This document shows, piece after piece, positions 50,599-54,069 of a stretch of DNA of 54,069 nt (position 1 is its first letter; every line of letters begins with the position of its first letter). A program made the position numbers and the translations under genes. The notes below the pieces were generated by a model that was not told where the DNA came from, made no database searches, and was given only the letters and a program-made list of their open reading frames with translations. This stretch comes from an uncultured Bacteroidales bacterium (GTDB lineage Bacteria > Bacteroidota > Bacteroidia > Bacteroidales > UBA932). The stretch is from NCBI GenBank assembly GCA_900320545.1, contig ONSU01000015.1, positions 1-54,069 of the forward strand. Reading direction: 5' to 3'.

Positions 50599-50612
50599 GG
50601 CACAGGGGATGC
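50599..50612 (+). promoter_or_regulatory. Sigma-54-type promoter of the efflux genes
   Basis: GGCACAGGGGATGC keeps GG at -24 and GC at -12 with exact spacing. The start near 50624 gives a 21-nt leader to the ATG at 50645. It matches the regulator's promoter in the first ten bases. Confidence 0.75.
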
Positions 50613-50644
50613 TTAGGTTTGGCCGGTTAAACAAAAGTATTGAC

Positions 50645-51976
50645 ATGAGAAACCTTTTCATTAGTTGTGTAGTTATGGCACTGGCGTTCGCAGGGATTGC
50701 GCGCGCCAGTGCCCAGACTACTTTAACCCTGAAAGACTGTATGGCCTACGCCATTTCCAATTCCACCAAGATCCGGATTCAGCAGGCAGATAGCGGCGAC
50801 GCGAGGCTGGACAGGAGGGACGCGGCGCTGGCGCTTTTTACCCCGCAGATTACGGCGCAGACGTACGCCTACTACAACTTCGGCCGCAGTATCGATCCGC
50901 AGACCAATACCTATTTCAACACCACATCATTCCATAACAATTACGGCGTTTCGGCGGGCATTGACCTGTTTGACGGCTTCAAGGCGGTGAACAACTACAA
51001 GATTTCCAAGACGGGAATGCTCATTGCCGATTCCCAGGAGAAACAAGTTGAAGCAGACATTTGTCTGGCGGTGATGGAGGCCTACTACAATGTGGTGTAT
51101 TACAAGCGGCTGTGCGATGTGTACCAGGAGCAGGTGGCTGTGGCCGAGCAGGCATTGGCCAAGGCAAAGAGACAGGAAGAACTGGGGCAGAAGGGGCACG
51201 CCGATGTGATTCAGATGGAGGCCGATTTGGCGGACCGTCAGTATGACCTGACGAACACCTACAATATGTATCAGGACCAGAAAATGACGCTGGCGGACCT
51301 GATGTTCTGGCCGGTGGATGAGGAACTGGACATCGATACGTCGATGCCGGTGTGGCAGATTGAGCCGGTGGCCACAGAGTCTGTTATTGACTTCGCCCTG
51401 GAACACAATCCCGGTGTCCGGATTGCCAGTTGGAAGCAGCTCAATGCCAAGCGGGAACTGAGCACCGCCAAATGGCAACTGCTGCCTTCCATTGGCCTTT
51501 ATGCAGGCTGGAGCACCAGTTACTATACCTATCAGGGCTCCAGCACCCATCCATTTTGGAATCAGTTCAAGAACAACGGGGGAGAGTATGTAGAAGTTTC
51601 CGTGTCGATTCCTATTTGGAACCGTCTCGGCAGGCACTCCGCCATCTCCAGAAAGCGGCACGCCTTAGACAAAGCCACGGCCGAGCTGGACCAGAAGAGG
51701 CGGGATGTGGAGAGCGAGGTTCGCCGGGCTATTCAAGACCGGGACGGCGCCGCCACGGCCTACCAGCAGGCGCAGCGCAAGGCCGAAGTCCAGGCCGAGG
51801 CCTATACGCTGAACCTCAAGAAACTGGAACAGGGACTGATTTCCCCGCTGGAGTTCCAGACGGCGAACAACAACTACCTTAAGGCTCAGGCCGATGAGAT
51901 GAACTCCCTGTTCAAGTACCTCATCAAGCAGGCGGTGGTGCGCTATTATAATGGTGTTGAATACGCAAATCAGTAA
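50645..51976 (+). CDS. TolC-like outer-membrane efflux protein
   Basis: 443 residues from the ATG at 50645, 21 nt after the predicted sigma-54 start. Signal peptide NLFISCVVMALAFAGIARASAQ. TLTLKDCMAYAISNSTKI and long coiled stretches (AEQALAKAKRQEELGQKGHADVIQMEADLADRQYDL), repeated near the C-terminus, fit the two OEP repeats of TolC. It would form the outer-membrane channel of the tripartite pump with the MFP and ABC permease downstream. The MFP starts 6 nt later. Confidence 0.88.
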   Translation: MRNLFISCVVMALAFAGIARASAQTTLTLKDCMAYAISNSTKIRIQQADSGDARLDRRDAALALFTPQITAQTYAYYNFGRSIDPQTNTYFNTTSFHNNYGVSAGIDLFDGFKAVNNYKISKTGMLIADSQEKQVEADICLAVMEAYYNVVYYKRLCDVYQEQVAVAEQALAKAKRQEELGQKGHADVIQMEADLADRQYDLTNTYNMYQDQKMTLADLMFWPVDEELDIDTSMPVWQIEPVATESVIDFALEHNPGVRIASWKQLNAKRELSTAKWQLLPSIGLYAGWSTSYYTYQGSSTHPFWNQFKNNGGEYVEVSVSIPIWNRLGRHSAISRKRHALDKATAELDQKRRDVESEVRRAIQDRDGAATAYQQAQRKAEVQAEAYTLNLKKLEQGLISPLEFQTANNNYLKAQADEMNSLFKYLIKQAVVRYYNGVEYANQ

Positions 51977-51982
51977 GAAACA

Positions 51983-53239
51983 ATGGATAAGATCATTGAA
52001 AATAAAACCGGATGGCGCGTAGCATTCACGAAAAAAGCCTTGCCGTGGTGGCTGGGAGCGCTGCTGCTGGTGTTTGTGATATACCTGATAGCAAGGCCGA
52101 ATAACAAGACCCTGCGCGTTGATAAGGATACCGTGACCATTTCAACCGCGGTCAAGGGAGAATTCAACGACTATATCCGCATCAGCGGCCGCGTGCAGCC
52201 GATGACAACCATCCAGCTGAGCCCGCAGGAAGGCGGTATCGTGGAGAAGATTCTCATCGAGGAGGGTTCCCCGGTGAAAGCCGGTGATGCGATTCTCATC
52301 CTGAATAACGACAACCTGGACCTGCAGATCCTTAATTCGGAGGCCGAGCTGGCGGAGAAGGAGAACATCCTCCGCAACACCCAGATTCAGATGGAGCAGC
52401 AGAAGTTGGACGTGCGCCAGAACGTGCTGGAGTACGGCATGCAGGTGGATCGCCTGAGGCGCGCCTACGAGCAGCAGAAGGCCCTTTATGAAGACAAACT
52501 CATTGCCCGTGAAGAGTACCTGAAGGCCGAAGAAGACTACAATTTGGCTCTGCAGAAGTACAATCTGATGACCGAGCGTTCCCGTCAGGATAGCCTGTAC
52601 CGAGGCACCCAGATTGACCGTATGGAAGAATCTCTGGAGAATATGCAACTGAATATGTCGATGATTCGCAGGCGCAAATCCAACCTTATTGTGAAAGCGC
52701 CCATCGACGGTGAACTGGGCCTGCTGGACGTGGTCCTGGGCCAGAGCATCGCTGCAGGCACCAAGATTGGCCAGATCAATTCCGTTGGCCTTTACAAAGT
52801 TGAGGCACAGATCGATGAGCATTACATTGACCGCGTGGTAGCAGGTCTTGAGGCTACTTTCGAGCGCCAGGGAGAGACCTATTCCACCGTCATTCGTAAG
52901 GTCTATCCGGAAGTCCGTGACGGCAAATTCAAGGCCGACTTCAAGTTCGATGGTGAGCAGCCGGACAACATCCGCAGCGGACAGACTTACTACCTGAACC
53001 TGCAGCTGGGCCAGCCCGAAGAGGCGGTCATCATCCCCCGTGGCACTTTCTACCAGAAGACGGGCGGCAAGTGGATCTACGTCGTTAACAAAGATGGCAA
53101 CAAGGCCGTCAAAAGAGAGATACGCATCGGCCGCCAGAACCCGCAGTACTACGAAGTGCTCGAGGGTCTGGAACCCGGCGAAAGGGTGATTACCTCCGGG
53201 TATGATACGTATGGTGATAGTGATGTGTTAGTGTTTTAA
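51983..53239 (+). CDS. HlyD/MacA-type periplasmic adaptor
   Basis: 418 residues. One N-terminal helix (about 20-40), then a barrel-sandwich hybrid half (SGRVQPMTTIQLSPQEGGIVEKILIEEGSPVKAGD), a long coiled coil (about 115-215), the second lipoyl half (VKAPIDGELGLLDVVLGQSI), a beta-barrel and a membrane-proximal domain. It links the inner-membrane ABC transporter to the TolC channel. It ends 35 nt before the broken permease, with a palindromic repeat in between. Confidence 0.9.
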   Translation: MDKIIENKTGWRVAFTKKALPWWLGALLLVFVIYLIARPNNKTLRVDKDTVTISTAVKGEFNDYIRISGRVQPMTTIQLSPQEGGIVEKILIEEGSPVKAGDAILILNNDNLDLQILNSEAELAEKENILRNTQIQMEQQKLDVRQNVLEYGMQVDRLRRAYEQQKALYEDKLIAREEYLKAEEDYNLALQKYNLMTERSRQDSLYRGTQIDRMEESLENMQLNMSMIRRRKSNLIVKAPIDGELGLLDVVLGQSIAAGTKIGQINSVGLYKVEAQIDEHYIDRVVAGLEATFERQGETYSTVIRKVYPEVRDGKFKADFKFDGEQPDNIRSGQTYYLNLQLGQPEEAVIIPRGTFYQKTGGKWIYVVNKDGNKAVKREIRIGRQNPQYYEVLEGLEPGERVITSGYDTYGDSDVLVF

Positions 53240-53243
53240 AAGA

Positions 53244-53270
53244 GATGCCGGGTCAAGCCCGGCATGACGG
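53244..53270. repeat. Palindromic repeat, copy 4
   Basis: Arms GATGCCGGG..CCCGGCATGAC, same family as 153, 926 and 11381. It lies just upstream of the broken permease start. Confidence 0.75.
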
Positions 53271-53274
53271 GAAA

Positions 53275-54069
53275 ATGAAAGTATTCAGAAAAACAGGCGT
53301 TTCGACGCTGATCAATATCCTGGGTATGAGCGTCGCTTTTGCGGCGGCGATGATCCTGATGGTGCAGGTGCGCTAATTGGATTGATGACGGACTGTTCTC
53401 TTCCCATTTTTGCCGGCCGATGATTGAAAGAATCAGGTTGTCCAGCCCCAACATTGAGGCAGTTGGCACGATGATGGGATTGGGAAATCAGGTTTACTAT
53501 CGGGAGGGAGACAAGGAATCAGCCGTCACCGTTCCAGCCATTCTGGTGGACAGTACCATGTTCTCAGTCTTTCCTTTCGAGTGGGTGGAAGGTTCGGCCA
53601 GGGAATTCACGGCTGCAGGCACTGCGGTCATAAACGAGGCCTTTGCCGAATTGTTCTTCGGCGATGAAAGCGCCATCGGCAAGATTCTTCAGACTGGGGA
53701 CGGAACCACGGCCCGTATCGTAGGTGTTTTCAAGAATTCTCCGCGCAACTACAGCATGCACTACGGCATCTTCGAGAATCTTGGCGACAAATGGATAGAC
53801 AAAACCGATGAATGGTCTTTCCCTGCGTTCGTGAAGCTGAAGGACCCGTCTCAGGCAAAAGAGACTGCATCGGCTATGCTGGATGAACTTATAGCGTTTT
53901 TTGGGGATAATATCGATGCGGACGAAGTTGACAGTGTCCGCAAGGGATTCCGCCTGAGCAATTTGCATGATGCACATTTCGAGAGGGATGTACGGGCTTC
54001 TGAAGCTGCGGCGAACAAGGCTGTCATGGTCACGCTGGCCATTATCGCTATCCTGCTGATTCTCATCGC
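53275..54069 (+). pseudogene. Broken FtsX/MacB-type ABC permease, continuing past the window
   Basis: ATG at 53275 reads 33 codons (MKVFRKTGVSTLINILGMSV...ILMVQVR) and meets TAA at 53374. From 53375 the other frame continues with FSSHFCRP, then a MacB periplasmic core domain (PAILVDSTMFSVFPFEWVEGS, GTAVINEAFAELFFG, IGKILQTGDG) and a membrane helix at the window edge. The region expected after MVQVR (a YD..Y..F...IYR-type stretch of about 20 residues) is missing. Thus a small deletion with frame change is likely. The permease would otherwise work with the MFP and TolC genes. Confidence 0.75.

Overview
The window looks like chromosomal DNA of a Bacteroidales bacterium, probably a gut or rumen lineage of fairly high GC. 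This is inferred from Bacteroidota-type promoters (TTTG, about 20 bp, TAnnTTTG), a complete nqrABCDEF operon, Porin_10, fimbrillin-type and DUF4493 lipoproteins, and a sigma-54 response regulator next to a TolC/MFP/FtsX efflux set. I could run no homology search, so all family names come from reading motifs.

Layout. 1-1150: accessory DNA with palindromic repeats, a structured unknown element and an AT-rich gene resembling an LPD3 domain protein. 1148-6926: VanW protein, then a minus-strand group of acyltransferase, putative porin and MltF-like lytic transglycosylase. 7057-21024: a 14-gene plus-strand lipid/polyketide operon of aryl-polyene type, with three ketosynthases, two free carrier proteins plus one fused to an AMP ligase, two hotdog dehydratase-like proteins, a thioesterase, two acyltransferases (one fused to a glycosyltransferase), LolA, a small transporter and an MMPL exporter. 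It has no ketoreductase. 21011-25070: two alpha/beta hydrolases and two fimbrial-type lipoproteins on the minus strand. 25268-31118: nqrA-F. 31214-33850: UvrD/PcrA helicase, a shared terminator and a tRNA-Gly(CCC) with odd bases. 33893-38018: DUF4493 lipoprotein and M16 protease.

38179-46031 is the most striking part. A tightly packed seven-gene operon encodes a close relative of vertebrate steroid 5-alpha-reductase, an Old Yellow Enzyme-type reductase, a short-chain dehydrogenase, HypB, a large multi-[4Fe-4S]/FAD/NAD(P) oxidoreductase, HypA and a membrane protein resembling DUF5692. The first three match the enzyme set expected for reductive bile-acid or steroid conversion. The linked nickel chaperones, electron-transfer protein and membrane protein have no obvious client and suggest an undescribed electron-supply or metal-dependent extension.

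46138-47791: a D-2-hydroxyacid dehydrogenase and a convergent PAP2 phosphatase. 48044-54069: a two-component/efflux locus with two sigma-54-type promoters and paired upstream dyads. It carries two reading-frame lesions, a frameshift in the response-regulator receiver and a broken ABC permease, so it is either decaying or affected by assembly errors.

A short palindromic repeat (GATTCCCGG..CCGGGAATGACG type) occurs four times: twice near the left end, once in frame inside a ketosynthase gene, and once just before the broken permease. A separate 27-nt repeat is shared by the left end and the region upstream of the steroid operon.
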